This document shows positions 11,020-23,460 of a DNA stretch of 64,000 nt, piece after piece. Origin of the DNA: Panulirus ornatus (taxonomy: Eukaryota > Arthropoda > Malacostraca > Decapoda > Palinuridae). Every line of letters starts with the position of its first letter. Position 1 is the first letter of the stretch. The notes under the pieces are model-generated. The model did no database searches and had not been told where the DNA came from. It was given only the letters and a program-made list of their open reading frames with translations. The stretch is taken from NCBI RefSeq assembly GCF_036320965.1, contig NC_092241.1, forward strand, positions 6,774,252-6,838,251, written 5' to 3'. A program made the translations under genes and the position numbers.

Positions 11020-11655
11020 AAGAGTACGATATTTTCTCTACCTGAGGTTCGATATTTTCTCTAGCAGAAGGTACGATATTTTCTCTGAGGGTACGATGTT
11101 TTCTCTAGCAGAAGGTACGATATTTTCTCTGAAGGTACGATATTTTCTCTACCTGAGGGTCGATATTTTCTCTAGCAGAAGGTACGATATTTTCTCTGAG
11201 GGTACGATGTTTTCTCTAGCAGAAGGTACGATATTTTCTCTGAGGGTACGATATTTTCTCTAACTAAGGGTACGATATTTTCTCTAACGAAGGGTACGAT
11301 ATTTTCTCTAAGGGTACGATATTTTCTCTAACTAAGGGTACGATATTTTCTCTAAGGGTACGATATTTTCTCTAACTGAGGGTACGATATTTTCTCTAGC
11401 AGAAGGTACGATATTTTCTCTAAGGGTACGATATTTTCTCTAGCTGAGGGTACGATATTTTCTCAAACTGAGGGTACGATATTTTCTCTAGCTGAGGGTA
11501 CGATATTTTCTCTAACTGAGGGTACGATATTTTCTCTAGCTGAGGGTACGATATTTTCTCTCGCTGAGGGTACGATAATTTCTATAGCAGAAGGTACGAT
11601 ATTTTCTCTGAGGGTACGATAATTTCTATAGCATAAGGTACGATATTTTCTCTTA
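11020..11655. repeat. GGTACGATATTTTCTCT satellite
   Basis: About 640 bases of the core GGTACGATATTTTCTCT, joined by alternative linkers (AGCAGAA, ACTAAG, ACCTGA, AGCTGA or none), so the spacing varies from about 17 to 27 bases. Some units carry GTACGATGTT or GTACGATAATT variants. The open frames here are products of the repeat. Confidence 0.95.
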
Positions 11656-11783
11656 TGATCCTCGGACGAGATGGTACGACCCTTGAGCACGACGGTACGA
11701 CCCCTTGAGTACGACCTTCGTAGGCAGTCGTGCTCAAATGGTTATGACTAGAGTAAGCCTGTCCAGGCCTTTTAATGTCAATA

Positions 11784-12033
11784 TCTATCTATCTATCTAC
11801 CTCAATCAATCAATTAATCTATCATTCAATCAATCAATCCATCTATCTATCAATCTATCTATCTATCTCTTAATCAATCAATCAATCAATCTATCTATCA
11901 ATCTATCTATCTATCTCTTAATCAATCAATCTATCTATCAATCAATCAATCCATCTATCAATCAATCTATCTATCAATCAATCAATCAATCAATCAATCT
12001 ATCTATCTATCAATCTATCTATCTATCTACAAG
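11784..12033. repeat. (ATCT/ATCA)n tetranucleotide tract
   Basis: Mixed ATCT and ATCA units in blocks, about 250 bases. Confidence 0.95.
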
Positions 12034-12214
12034 TATGATATAATAGATAAAAATATATATTTTTTTTCTCTATTGTTTTCTTTCCTTTTTTATATTGAGG
12101 AAAATATTAATGTATATAACGCAAATTTGAGCGTCTCTCCTTACCCTACGCCCAGACCACAGCAGAGATACGCACTATCGCAAGACGTGCCACTGATAAC
12201 AATACAAAGGGCCT

Positions 12215-12897
12215 TGAGAAGTGCGTATCATTTGCGTCGTAAGCTTGCGTATCATCAGCTTTTTGTTTGCGTCGTAAGCTTGCGTATCATCAGCTTTTTC
12301 TTTGCGTCGTAAGCTTGCGTATCATCAGCTTTGTGTTTGCGTCGTAAGCTTGCGTATCATCAGCTTTTTCGTTTGCGTCGTAAGCTTGCGTATCATCAGC
12401 TTTGTGTTTGCGTCGTAAGCTTGCGTATCATCAGCTTTGTGTTTGCGTCGTAAGCTTGCGTATCATCAGCTTTTTGTTTGCGTCGTAAGCTTGCGTATCA
12501 TCAGCTTTTTCTTTGCGTCGTAAGCTTGCGTATCATCAGCTTTGTGTTTGCGTCGTAAGCTTGCGTATCATCAGCTGTATTTGCGTCGTAAGCTTGCGTA
12601 TCATCAGCTTTGTGTTTGCGTCGTAAGCTTGCGTATCATCAGCTTTGTGTTTGCGTCGTAAGCTTGCGTATCATCAGCTTTGTGTTTGCGTCGTAAGCTT
12701 GCGTATCATCAGCTTTGTGTTTGCGTCGTAAGCTTGCGTATCATCAGCTTTGTGTTTGCGTCGTAAGCTTGCGTATCATCAGCTTTGTGTTTGCGTCGTA
12801 AGCTTGCGTATCATCAGCTTTGTGTTTGCGTCGTAAGCTTGCGTATCATCAGCTTTGCGTCACAAGCTTGCGTATCATCAGCTTTGTTTGCGTCGTA
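12215..12897. repeat. 33 bp satellite, about 20 units
   Basis: The unit is GCGTCGTAAGCTTGCGTATC plus ATCAGCTTTGTGTTT, with units differing mainly at the TTTG/TTTTC junction. Every unit contains AAGCTT. The array begins after a related lead-in near 12215. Confidence 0.97.
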
Positions 12898-13690
12898 AGC
12901 TTACACCACTGAAGCTGATAACGCATCTCAATCAGCCTTGCGTGTAAGCTTATACCATTAAAGCTGAGACCACCCATCAGCCTTAGCTGTGTCGCAAGCT
13001 TACACCACTAAAGCTGAGGCCACACACCAGCCTTAGCTGTGTCGCAAGCTTACACCACTAAAGCTAAGGCCACACACCAGCCTTAGCTGTGTCCTAAGCT
13101 TACACCACCCATCAGCCTTAGCTGTGTCCTAAGCTTACACCACCCATCAGCCTTAGCTGTGTCGTAAGCTTACACCACTAAAGCTGAAGCCACACACACA
13201 CCAGCCTTGGGTGTGTCCTAAGCTTACACTAACCATCAGCCTTAGCTGTGTCCTAAGCTTACATCACTAAAGCTAAGGCCACACACACACACCAGCCTTA
13301 GGTGTGTCCTAAGCTTACACCACCCATCAGCCTTAGCTGTGTCCTAAGCTTACACCACTAAAGCTGAGGCCACACACACACCAGCCTTAGGTGTATCCTA
13401 AGCTTACACTAACCATCAGCCTTAGCTGTGTCCTAAGCTTACACCACCCATCAGCCTTAGCTGTGTCCTAAGCTTACACCACTAAAGCTGAGGCCACACA
13501 CACACCAGCCTTGGGTGTATCCTAAGCTTACACTAACCATCAGCCTTAGCTGTGTCCTAAGCTTACACCACTAAAGCTAAGGCCACACACCAGCCTTAGC
13601 TGTGTCGCAAGCTTACACCACTAAAGCTGAGGCCACACACCAGCCTTAGCTGTGTCGCAAGCTGACACCACTTAAGCTGAGATCAGACAC
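12898..13690. repeat. ~50 bp satellite grading from the 33 bp array
   Basis: Units carry AAGCTTACACCACTAAAGCT, GAGGCCACACACCAG and CCTTAGCTGTGTC. They occur in full and short forms (with ACCACCCATCAG), so a higher-order pattern exists. It shares the GTCGTAAGCTT core with the preceding 33 bp array and joins it without a gap. Confidence 0.93.
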
Positions 13691-13724
13691 CAGCCTCGTG
13701 CCGTGTCACGTGCTCACACCACGG

Positions 13725-14572
13725 GTGGGAGGGGAGGAGGAGGAGGAGGAGGAGGAGGGTGAGGAGGAGGGTGAGGAGGAGGAGGAGGGAGAGGAGGAGG
13801 AGGGAGAGGAGGAGGAGGGAGAGGAGGAGGAGGGTGGGAACGAGGAGGAGGGAGAGGAGGAGGAGGAGGGTGAGGAGGAGGAGGAGGAGGAGGAGGAGGA
13901 GGAGGAGGAGGAGGAGGAGGAGGAGGAGGGTGGGGAGGAGGAGGAGGGAGAGGAGGAGGAGGAGGAGGAGGAGGCTGAGGAGGAGGAGGAGGAGGAGGAG
14001 GGTGAGGAGGAGGAGGAGGAGGAGGAGGAGGGAGAGGAGGAGGAGGAGGAGAGGAGGAGGAGGAGGAGGAGGAGGAGGAGGAGGAGGAGGGTGAGGAGGA
14101 GGAGGAGGAGGAGGAGGAGGAGGGAGAGGAGGAGGAGGAGGGAGAGGAGGAGGAGGAGGAGGAGGAGGAGGAGGAGGAGGAGGAGGAGGGAGAGGAGGAG
14201 GAGGAGGAGGAGGAGGAGGGAGAGGAGGAGGAGGAGGAGGAGGAGGAGGAGGAGGGAGAGGAGGAGGAGGAGGGAGAGGAGAAGGAGGAGGAGGAGGAGG
14301 AGGAGGAGGAGGAGGAGGAGGGTGAGGAGGAGGAGGAGGAGGAGGAGGAGGAGGGAGAGGAGGAGGAGGAGGGAGAGGAGGAGGAGGAGGAGGAGGAGGA
14401 GGAGGAGGAGGAGGGAGAGGAGGAGGAGGAGGAGGAGGAGGAGGAGAGGAGGAGGAGGAGGAGGAGGAGGAGGAGGAGGGAGAGGAGGAGGAGGAGGGAG
14501 AGGAGAAGGAGGAGGAGGAGGAGGAGGAGGGTGGGGAGGAGGAGGAGGAGGAGGAGGAGGAGGAGGAGGAGA
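13725..14572. repeat. ~850 bp polypurine (GGA)n tract
   Basis: The plus strand is almost pure G and A: GGAGGA units broken by regular GGGAGAGG and GGGTGAGG variants. All long Glu/Arg/Gly or Pro/Leu/Ser frames over it are artefacts of the triplet repeat. Confidence 0.97.
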
Positions 14573-14639
14573 CACACACATCTTCCTCATCTGTGGTGTC
14601 GTCTATGATTCACACGCGAGTCGCTTACGTGATAATTAT

Positions 14640-15155
<516 letters not shown>

Positions 15156-15346
15156 GTTCGTTGTGTGGGAGAAGGTAAGTGTAATGATAGCTTGTCTGGC
15201 CGGGTGTCGGGTTGTGTGTGGGGGTTGTGTGGGGGGTGTGGGGGTTGTGCCACCCCCACACAACCCCGGGTGTTAGGTCAGCCCCCCCCCCCCCCACGGA
15301 GACCAAGAAATCTCTTCATTCCCTGAGGTAACACGCGCCTCGCCAA

Positions 15347-15850
15347 TCACACACACACACACACACACACCCCACACACTCTACCATCCCACACTCCACT
15401 CCATACACACCCCACACTCCACTCCATACACACCCCACACTCCACTCCATACACACCCCACACCACCCCACACTCCACTCCATACACACCCCACACACCA
15501 CCCCACACTCCACTCCATACACACCCCACACACCACCCCACACTCCACTCCATACACACCCCACACTCCACCCCACACTCCACTCCATACACACCCCACA
15601 CACCACCCCACACTCCACTCCATACACCCCACACACCACCACACACTCCACTCCATACACACCCCACACTCCACTCCATACACACCCCACACCACCCAAC
15701 ACTCCACTCCATACACACCCCACACCACCACCCCACACTCCACTCCATACACACCCCACACACCACCCCACACTCCACTCCATACACACCCCACACACCA
15801 CCCCACACTCCACACCACACACCACACCACACCCAACACCACCCACACAC
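15347..15850. repeat. ~29 bp CACTCCACTCCATACACACC minisatellite
   Basis: About 500 bases of C/A-rich units in two length classes (with and without an extra CACCACCCCA block). The Gly/Val/Cys/Trp-rich frames on the minus strand are repeat artefacts. Confidence 0.95.
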
Positions 15851-16320
15851 CTTAGTCTGCGCCTCTAATACACACCCACCCACACCCACACACCCTCTTT
15901 CCCCTATTTTACCTTCTCCCCCAGGGGAAAAGTCCCTCCTTCTGCCATCCCCATTTCCCCCTTTCTCTTCCCATTCCCTCCCCCTTCCTCTCCTCCACTC
16001 CCCCTCCTTTCCTCCCCCCCCCATTCAACACAACCATGAACTCCCCTTCCCCTCCTACAAACCACCCACACCCCCCTCTCAAAATCTTCAGCCCCCTCCA
16101 TTCAACACTACCACGAACTCCCCCCCTACAAACCACACCCCCCCACTCTCAAAATCTTCAACCCCCTCCAACCCGACCCATCCCACAGTCACCCCCTCCC
16201 AAGGCCCCTTCAAAACGCATCAGCCCCTCCAAACACCGCCTCCAACGACCCTTACATCGTACCGTCATCTCCAGCCACCATCCACACCACCTCCAAAGTT
16301 CTAATTTGAAGGACCGAACT
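15851..16320. other. C-rich low-complexity sequence, no gene
   Basis: Pyrimidine-rich sequence with imperfect duplications around CTCAAAATCTTCA at 16078 and 16147. No gene signature. Confidence 0.6.
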
Positions 16321-16392
16321 GCTGGACCAGCGCGGGATACGAACCCATGTACGTGATATTGTCTCCCCATCTCCAGTGTATTACAAGCTACC
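16321..16392 (-). other. tRNA-like SINE remnant (possible)
   Basis: The minus strand carries GGTTCGTATCCCGCGCTGG, where GGTTCGTATCC (16345-16335) matches the RNA polymerase III B box. It follows about 45 bases that could be the rest of a tRNA-like head starting GGGTAGCTTGTAATAC. No clean cloverleaf can be drawn, so this is at best a decayed tRNA-derived SINE head. Confidence 0.35.
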
Positions 16393-16552
16393 CATGCGTG
16401 TGTGTGTGTGTGTGTGTGTGTTACCGGGCTCTGCCTGTGGAAAGTCCTCCTTTGGGCGAGGCTGTATCACTGGGAGTAGGGTACACTCCCGTCAAAGCAT
16501 GTGACACTCCCAAAAGGTTTCGACATTTCCCTGCAACTGGAGGTTAGCGCAG

Positions 16553-16555
<3 letters not shown>

Positions 16556-16626
<71 letters not shown>
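16556..16626. repeat. (GA)n microsatellite
   Basis: A pure GA run of about 70 bases. Confidence 0.97.
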
Positions 16627-16627
<1 letters not shown>

Positions 16628-16647
16628 GCGCTGGGTAATAACAAGTC

Positions 16648-16800
16648 CTTAGCTACGTCTCTTCGTTGTATATCAACTGACTGTTATATTTCTTTCTCTT
16701 GTGTCTCCTCTGATGATGATGTGATGTGATTATGACACGAAAGTGCACTTGGGAACTTATCGTGTATCATTTCCTCCCGTGGACTCATAGCAACATGCAC
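16648..16800 (+). mobile_element. PLE terminal segment with hammerhead-like motif
   Basis: Terminal segment from TAGCTACGTCTCTTCGTTGT to GTGGACTCATAGCAACATGC; here the end is not at (TA)n. The motif at 16706-16754 has CTGATGA at 16710-16716, a longer GATGTG insert and GGGA at 16751-16754. Confidence 0.82.
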
Positions 16801-16811
16801 TATATTTGTGC

Positions 16812-16817
<6 letters not shown>

Positions 16818-16852
<35 letters not shown>

Positions 16853-17039
16853 TTAATACGTAGAATCACAAACAGATACAGAGGGGAGGTCATCAGAAAA
16901 CGGAAGATACGCACTGACTATTTCCTGTTATTTTGAGCCAAGCGGTTCGTTATATCCGGGTATAAAGAATGCCTCATTCAACTGTCCTCAGTAATGGCTT
17001 TACAGACCTTAGATTATGCAGTATTTTCCATATAGTAGC

Positions 17040-17077
<38 letters not shown>

Positions 17078-17079
17078 CA

Positions 17080-17132
<53 letters not shown>

Positions 17133-17133
17133 T
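16818..17133. repeat. (AAT), (GTA)n and (AAT)n tracts
   Basis: (AAT)n lies at about 16818-16850, (GTA)n at about 17037-17078 and (AAT)n at about 17080-17133, with unique sequence between. Confidence 0.93.
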
Positions 17134-17159
17134 CTTTTAACTACCCGCTTTTCCACGAC

Positions 17160-18140
17160 GGAGCCACGTGGTTCCTGGAACAGGCAAACGAGTGAACAAC
17201 CTCATTTGCACAAATCTGGAATCCAGCCTACGTCCACACCAAGCCTCACACACTGCTCCTAGTTCAGTCCATAGACTGCACCATACCCTCCCCTTACCCC
17301 CCCATATATCACATCGACCCAATTCATTCCATCCTATGCACGCCTCTCAACTTGAACATTCAGGTCCCAATAACCCCCACAGACCTCTTCACAGACCTCT
17401 CCACTTCATCCTTCCATCTCTTTTTTTCATCATTCCTTCCTTCCATCCACATCTTAACATGAAACTCCTTTTTGCCAATCGTTCTTCACTCATCCTCTCT
17501 ATGCGTCCATACCATTTCAGGCCGCTAGTTCTCTCCATACCTCATACCGTCGCAGGCTTATCAATATTCAAAAAAAAAAAAAAAAAAAGGGCACACACTT
17601 TCCATTTTTCTCCAAGGCCCTGACTTCACATCCACAAACCGTAGCTGGGACTCTAGTACCTTTTAAACATCCCCATCTTCGCCCTACCAGATACTGAACT
17701 CTCATTCTAATCCTTAATTAACCCCCTAGTACCTTGTTCTGTCCCAACCTTATCATTCCACTTTCCTCCCTCCCTCCTCTCTCTCTCCCAGGGTCCATCC
17801 GCTGCCGAGACCAACCCACCCACCTCCCCGGGCACTTAACTCACCCCACTTCCTCCAAGCCTTCCTCATTCAACCTCAACCCACCCTCTTTTCAAGCCCC
17901 TGAAGCTACACTACGTGACCAATGTTCACACTGAACACTCTCCTCCTCCTCCTCCTCCTCTCATTCACACTCCTATCGAATTGAGGCACAAGGTTCTTCT
18001 ACAGTTTCTCCCTCGAGTCTTCGGCCATCACAGACAAGTCATCTGCATACAGCAACAGACTCGCGTATCTCATGTCCAAACCCAACACCCCTGGGCCCAC
18101 CCACCCCTTCTCTGCCCCCTTATCACCCACATGTTATAAC
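17160..18140 (-). mobile_element. Decayed RTE-like LINE copy
   Basis: On the minus strand the order of conserved scraps matches the 3' half of the LINE at 58087-60450. Examples are plus-strand TTCACTCATCCTCTCTATGC at 17485, the CACATCGACCCAATTCATTC region at 17311, and ATCTGCATACAGCAACAGAC at 18040 (the FADD region). Stops, indels and a poly(A)-like run at 17571 show it is old. Confidence 0.75.
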
Positions 18141-18177
18141 AAGATCAAACAGCCGTTTCGATGATAAATGCTCTTTA

Positions 18178-18203
18178 CAACAACAACAACAACAACAACA
18201 ACA

Positions 18204-18235
<32 letters not shown>

Positions 18236-18258
18236 CACTACTACTACTACTACTACTT
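18178..18258. repeat. (CAA)n and (CTA)n tracts
   Basis: (CAA)n at about 18178-18203 runs straight into (CTA)n to 18258. Confidence 0.95.
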
Positions 18259-18402
18259 CATCAAATATTCATGATAATACAAATACTATGAACATGAGCC
18301 ACAATATCGAATATTCCTAAGTCTTACCATCATTAACTTAACAAACGCAACTAAATATTTTTAATTCCTCCTACGTTCTACAACCTCCTAGTGAAGACAA
18401 AA

Positions 18403-18405
18403 CTA

Positions 18406-18441
<36 letters not shown>

Positions 18442-18462
18442 TGATACTAATAATGATAATTA

Positions 18463-18496
<34 letters not shown>

Positions 18497-18521
18497 TGAT
18501 AAAAATAATATTACTAATAAT

Positions 18522-18563
<42 letters not shown>

Positions 18564-18619
18564 TAATAATAATAATAATAATAATAACAATAATAATAAT
18601 AATAATAAAATAATAATAC

Positions 18620-18673
<54 letters not shown>

Positions 18674-18675
18674 TA
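18403..18675. repeat. (AAT)n microsatellite block
   Basis: About 270 bases of AAT/ATA repeats with interruptions. The Ile- or Asn-rich frames are artefacts. Confidence 0.95.
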
Positions 18676-18679
18676 ATTA

Positions 18680-19331
<652 letters not shown>

Positions 19332-19332
<1 letters not shown>

Positions 19333-20386
19333 CCAAGCCGGGCCGGCCAAGCAATCAGATTAAAATTAAACCATAATTAGGTTTAACAAGCCGAGGGGAG
19401 AGTGTGGGTAAAGCAAACCCCTACGCCTTCAAATCACGGGAGGAGTACGGTAAACCAACCCCCTTAAAGCGTATATGGAGGTCAGGTCAATACAGTAGGG
19501 GGGTGAGGGGTGGTGGGGGGTCTATAGAACCTCCCCTCTCTATACAGACAGACAGACACACGGACATACACAAAAGACAGATGACACTTACGTGTATTGG
19601 CGACGCGTTCTTGGTGCACGTGCGTGCACTGTGGGGGGGATATGATGTGATGCGTGTGTAGGGGGGGGCGCGAGAAACGCGTTCACGTATATAAATATAT
19701 ATACACACACGCACACGCACACACACTCTCACGCGCGCGCGCGGGGCAACAGACACGTATCGGGGCGCGTGCACGCGCGGGAGGGGATGTGTTCTGGACG
19801 GAGACGTGGCAGCGGAATGAACTAGTCCTTCGTCTTGAGCCCCCGACCACCTCACTCGACCACCTCCTCCTCCTCCTCCTCCTCCGTCTCCTCCTCCTCC
19901 TCCTCCTCCCCCACCAGAGCCCCGGGCAGTGTTGCCATACCCCGTCGCCATCGAACCTTCCTCGCTCACCGCATTTCTTATCTTTAATCCATATCTTTTC
20001 CCCCATTCAATCCTTCGATCCTTAACTACACTTTAAATACACTCTAAGACGAACTACGTCATACAATAACATTATTTAGGGCGAAGGGAAAACGTTATAT
20101 TACGGTGGACAGGTCCAATGGAGGCGCGTGTGGGTGGTAACAGCTGGTAATACGAAAAACGGAAAATGTTATGATTGGTTCAGAATGGCGGGAGGAGGCA
20201 GTCACGGACGCCGTAGAGGACATCTACCACGCCGGTAGAGAAGTGGGAGGAGGAGGACGGAAGGGACAAACAAACAAACAAATAAACGGGCCGGTAGAGG
20301 AAGTGGAGGAAGAAACAAACAAACAAATAAATAGATACGGTGATATATATGGATGATATAGTGAATTGAAAATGGTCATTGCATGG

Positions 20387-20388
<2 letters not shown>
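19332..20388. other. No gene; GC-rich and CCT/CAAA tracts
   Basis: Contains a CGCGCGCG stretch near 19735, (CCT)n at 19862-19911 and two copies of an ACAAACAAACAAATAAA-type segment (20268 and 20314). No gene supported. Confidence 0.6.
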
Positions 20389-20468
<80 letters not shown>

Positions 20469-20530
20469 ATTATTACACGAAAGTGCACTTGGGAACTTTT
20501 CGTGTTTCATTTCCCCGTGGACTCATAGCA

Positions 20531-20586
<56 letters not shown>
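20389..20586 (+). mobile_element. Truncated PLE terminus between (TA)n tracts
   Basis: (TA)n lies at 20390-20457 and 20533-20586. Between them is a 5'-truncated PLE terminus starting in (GT)n and running through ATTACACGAAAGTGCACTTG to GTGGACTCATAGCAATGTAT. The CTGATGA half of the hammerhead-like motif is missing. Confidence 0.85.
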
Positions 20587-20600
<14 letters not shown>

Positions 20601-20826
20601 AAACTATTCGCCATTTCCCGCGTTAGCGAGGTAGCGTTAAGAACAGAGAACTGGGCCACTGAGGGAATATCCTCACCTGGCCCCCTTCTCTGTTCCTTCT
20701 TTTGGAAAATTAAAAAAAATTGAGAGGGGAGGATTTCCAGCCCCCCTCAGCTCCCTCCCCTTTTAGTCGCCTTCTACGACACGCAGGGAATACGTGGGAA
20801 GTATTCTTTCTCCCCTATCCCCAGGG

Positions 20827-20828
<2 letters not shown>
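20587..20828 (-). mobile_element. SINE-like element, near full length
   Basis: On the minus strand the element starts near 20828 (TATCCCCAGGGATAGGGGAG). It passes TCGTAGAAGGCGACTAAAAG and AAGGAACAGAGAAGGGGGCC, and ends CGCTACCTCGCTAACGCGGG, AAATGGCGAATAG and poly(A) (poly-T at 20587-20600 on plus). There is no open frame. The 3' tail resembles that of the local RTE-like LINE, which suggests LINE-dependent mobilisation. The 5' head has no clear tRNA boxes. Confidence 0.8.

Positions 20829-20915
<87 letters not shown>
20829..20915. repeat. (TA)n microsatellite
   Basis: A pure TA run separates two inverted SINE-like copies. Confidence 0.97.
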
Positions 20916-20917
<2 letters not shown>

Positions 20918-21060
20918 AAAGGGTCCCCTCCCGTTCTCTACTTTTCCAAAAGAAGGAACTGAGAAGGGGGCCAAGTGAGGATATTCCCTCTAAGTCTCAG
21001 TCCACTGTTCTTAACGCTACCTCGCTAACGCGGGAAATGGCGAATATGTATGAAAAGAAA
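20916..21060 (+). mobile_element. SINE-like element, 5'-truncated, inverted partner
   Basis: Plus-strand copy of the same family, from CTCTACTTTTCCAAAAGAAG through AAGGGGGCCAAGTGAGGATA to CGCTACCTCGCTAACGCGGG, AAATGGCGAATATGTATGAA. It lacks the first ~110 bases of the minus copy. Confidence 0.85.
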
Positions 21061-21136
21061 TATATATACATATACATATATATATATAAAATATATATAT
21101 ATATATTAAAGCAAGTGTTCATAGAGGGAAAAGTAT

Positions 21137-21212
<76 letters not shown>

Positions 21213-21445
21213 CTAACTTTACATAGACGTTTAAGGATATTAAGTACATATGTTATTAGAAGTTTTTCATGGGGGGGGGAGCCATATTTATATATACTAA
21301 AAACTTATTAAATCATAAAGTCTAAAATGCTTTACACATAGATAAAGCTACATCATTGCTACTTCAAGAATGCCATCTTTCTCTCTCTCTTAACTCGCTC
21401 GTTTCCACCATCCAACAAGGCGTAGTAGCAGACGTGAACCACTTG

Positions 21446-21479
<34 letters not shown>

Positions 21480-21730
21480 CGTGGTTGTGACGTCATGAAA
21501 AGTTTCCTTGTACCATAAGCCCCGCCCACCGCTCCCCCTCCCTTTTACGCTCGCTCCAGGGCCGGGATGTAGGTCGCGCCTCCTCCTTCAGGGCAATGGA
21601 AGGAAACCAACCCCATCATCATGCTCAGTGAGTGGTTCGTGTCCCCCCCCCCCCTCTTACTACCACAACATAAATTTATGGTGGGGGTCTGTACGTACAG
21701 TACAGAGAGTCTCCACGCTATAAAGTCTTC
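21061..21730. repeat. (TA), (GA)n and (CA)n tracts; no gene
   Basis: Broken (TA) at 21060-21106, (GA)n at about 21139-21214 and (CA)n at 21449-21476, with unique sequence elsewhere and no gene. Confidence 0.8.
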
Positions 21731-21737
21731 GTTATAT

Positions 21738-21985
21738 AGGGGAAATAAAGCAATAAAGGTAAAAACTAGGGAAATAAAGCAATAAAGCTAAAAACTAGGG
21801 AAACAAAGCAATAAAGGTAAAAACTAGGGAAACAGAGCAATAAAGGTAAAAACTAGGGAAATAAAGCAATAAAGCTAAAAAGTCGGGAAAATAAAGCAAT
21901 AAAGCTCAAAACTAGGGAAAATAGAGCAATAAAGCTAAAGACTGGGGAAATAAAGCAATAAAGCTAAAAAAAAAAAACTAAGGAA
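21738..21985. repeat. ~29 bp minisatellite, about 8 units
   Basis: The unit is AACTAGGGAAATAAAGCAAT plus AAAGGTAAA, with GGT/GCT variation; the last unit is A-rich. Confidence 0.95.
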
Positions 21986-22179
21986 AGCTAACAGTCTCTG
22001 GTCCTTCTGTGAACCGGGATTCATTGACTTAAAATCATTCTCCAGTTGTCTTTAGTCCTACGGAGGGGGTTTTTTTTTAGGTGGAAAGTATCTATGGGTG
22101 AGGAGTTGAAAGCATTTATGGGTGGGTAATTGACAGTATTTATGGGTGAGGAGTGAAAAGTATTTAGGGAAGAGAGTTT

Positions 22180-23460
22180 CCTTGTACTGGTGAAGTATGT
22201 GGTAAACAGAAAGTCAGACTTGGGAAAATTAGAAAGGTAGCGAGTGGTCGAATGAGGATGTTAAATTTGTTGTTGAACAAAGAAATGGGCGCTACTTACA
22301 GGGATGAAGTGCGAGTGATTTTCGAGGTGTATCAGAAAAAAGGACAGGTCAAGAGGAGGCACAGAAACTGAAAGATGAGAGATGGGGTGAGGAAGTCTTG
22401 GCAAACTTCGGTGAAAATATTTTGGAAGGAGGAGAAGACTCAGAACAACCCAAGAGAGAGAGAAAAAAAAATGGAATTATCAGTAAGGGAAGTAGTAACA
22501 GGCAAAGATGAAGTGAAAAATAAATGGAGTGAGTATTTTGAAGGACTGCTGAATGTGTTACTTGATAGGGTGGCAGATGTGGTACGTTTGGGACAAGATG
22601 GTATGCAGGGCGAATGTCATGGAGTATGGTTTGGTGAAAGGAGAGATAGAGGAAGCCTTGCAAAAGCCCAAGCACGGCAAAGCATAGGGAGTGGACAGGT
22701 GGACAGCCTGCTGTCCATCTGATTAGTTTGGCAGGCTATTCTTTGTATTCATGGCCTAAATTGAGGTGCCAAAGAGCTGGCAGAATACCTGTACATTACT
22801 ATGACATAAAAGCAAGGGTAACAGAAGTGGATAACTGAAATCTATACGCATTATTCGGTTGAGTATATCTGGACAAGTATAAGGGAGAGTCTTGACTGAG
22901 AGGGTTGTGGAATGCACAAATGTTAAGACTGGGGGAAAAGCAATATGGCTTTAGGGGTGACAGAGTGTGTGGACTGGTGTTTGCTCTGAAGAATTTGTGT
23001 GAGAAATACTCAGAGGAAGAAAAGTACTCATATGTGGTATTTATGGACCTGAAGAAAGAGATGCTATGTGGAAGGTGTTACGAATATATGATGTAGGAGA
23101 AAAGCTACTAAATGCAGTGAAAAGTTTATTCGAGTATGGCATGTGTGCAAAGAAGAGAGGAACAGGGTGAGTGGTACCAAGTAAAGTTAGGTTTGAATCA
23201 AGGACAGCGTGCAGTGTAAAGAGGGTTGACTGAGTAAGAAATGATAGGGTAAGAGATAGGTGTGGTGGTGAGAAGAGTATGAATGAAAGACAGTCGAAGA
23301 GGGTGTGCTCAAATGGTTTTGGATATATGGAGAGGATGACTGAGGAGAGTTTGACTAAATGTGATATGTCAGATGTAGAGGGGACAAGTAGGGGAAGATC
23401 TAACTGGAGATGAAAGAATGGAGTGAAAGATGTTTTTGAGTAATTGGTGCCTGAGCAAGT
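22180..23460 (+). mobile_element. Decayed RTE-like LINE copy
   Basis: Scraps in the order of the long LINE copy: the linker region near 22380-22600 (EYFEGLLNV), then QYGFRGDRVCGLVFALKNLC and EKYSEEEKYSYVVFMDLKKE at 22945-23060 (RT motif A), then the C-terminal region near 23270-23440. Several frameshifts; an old copy. Confidence 0.8.

Noticed and set aside
10979..11690. Repetitive frames over the GGTACGATATTTTCTCT satellite
   Set aside because: Open only because the unit lacks stops; no protein-like composition.
15316..16024. Gly/Val/Cys/Trp-rich frames on the minus strand
   Set aside because: They follow the ~29 bp minisatellite and change frame with it.
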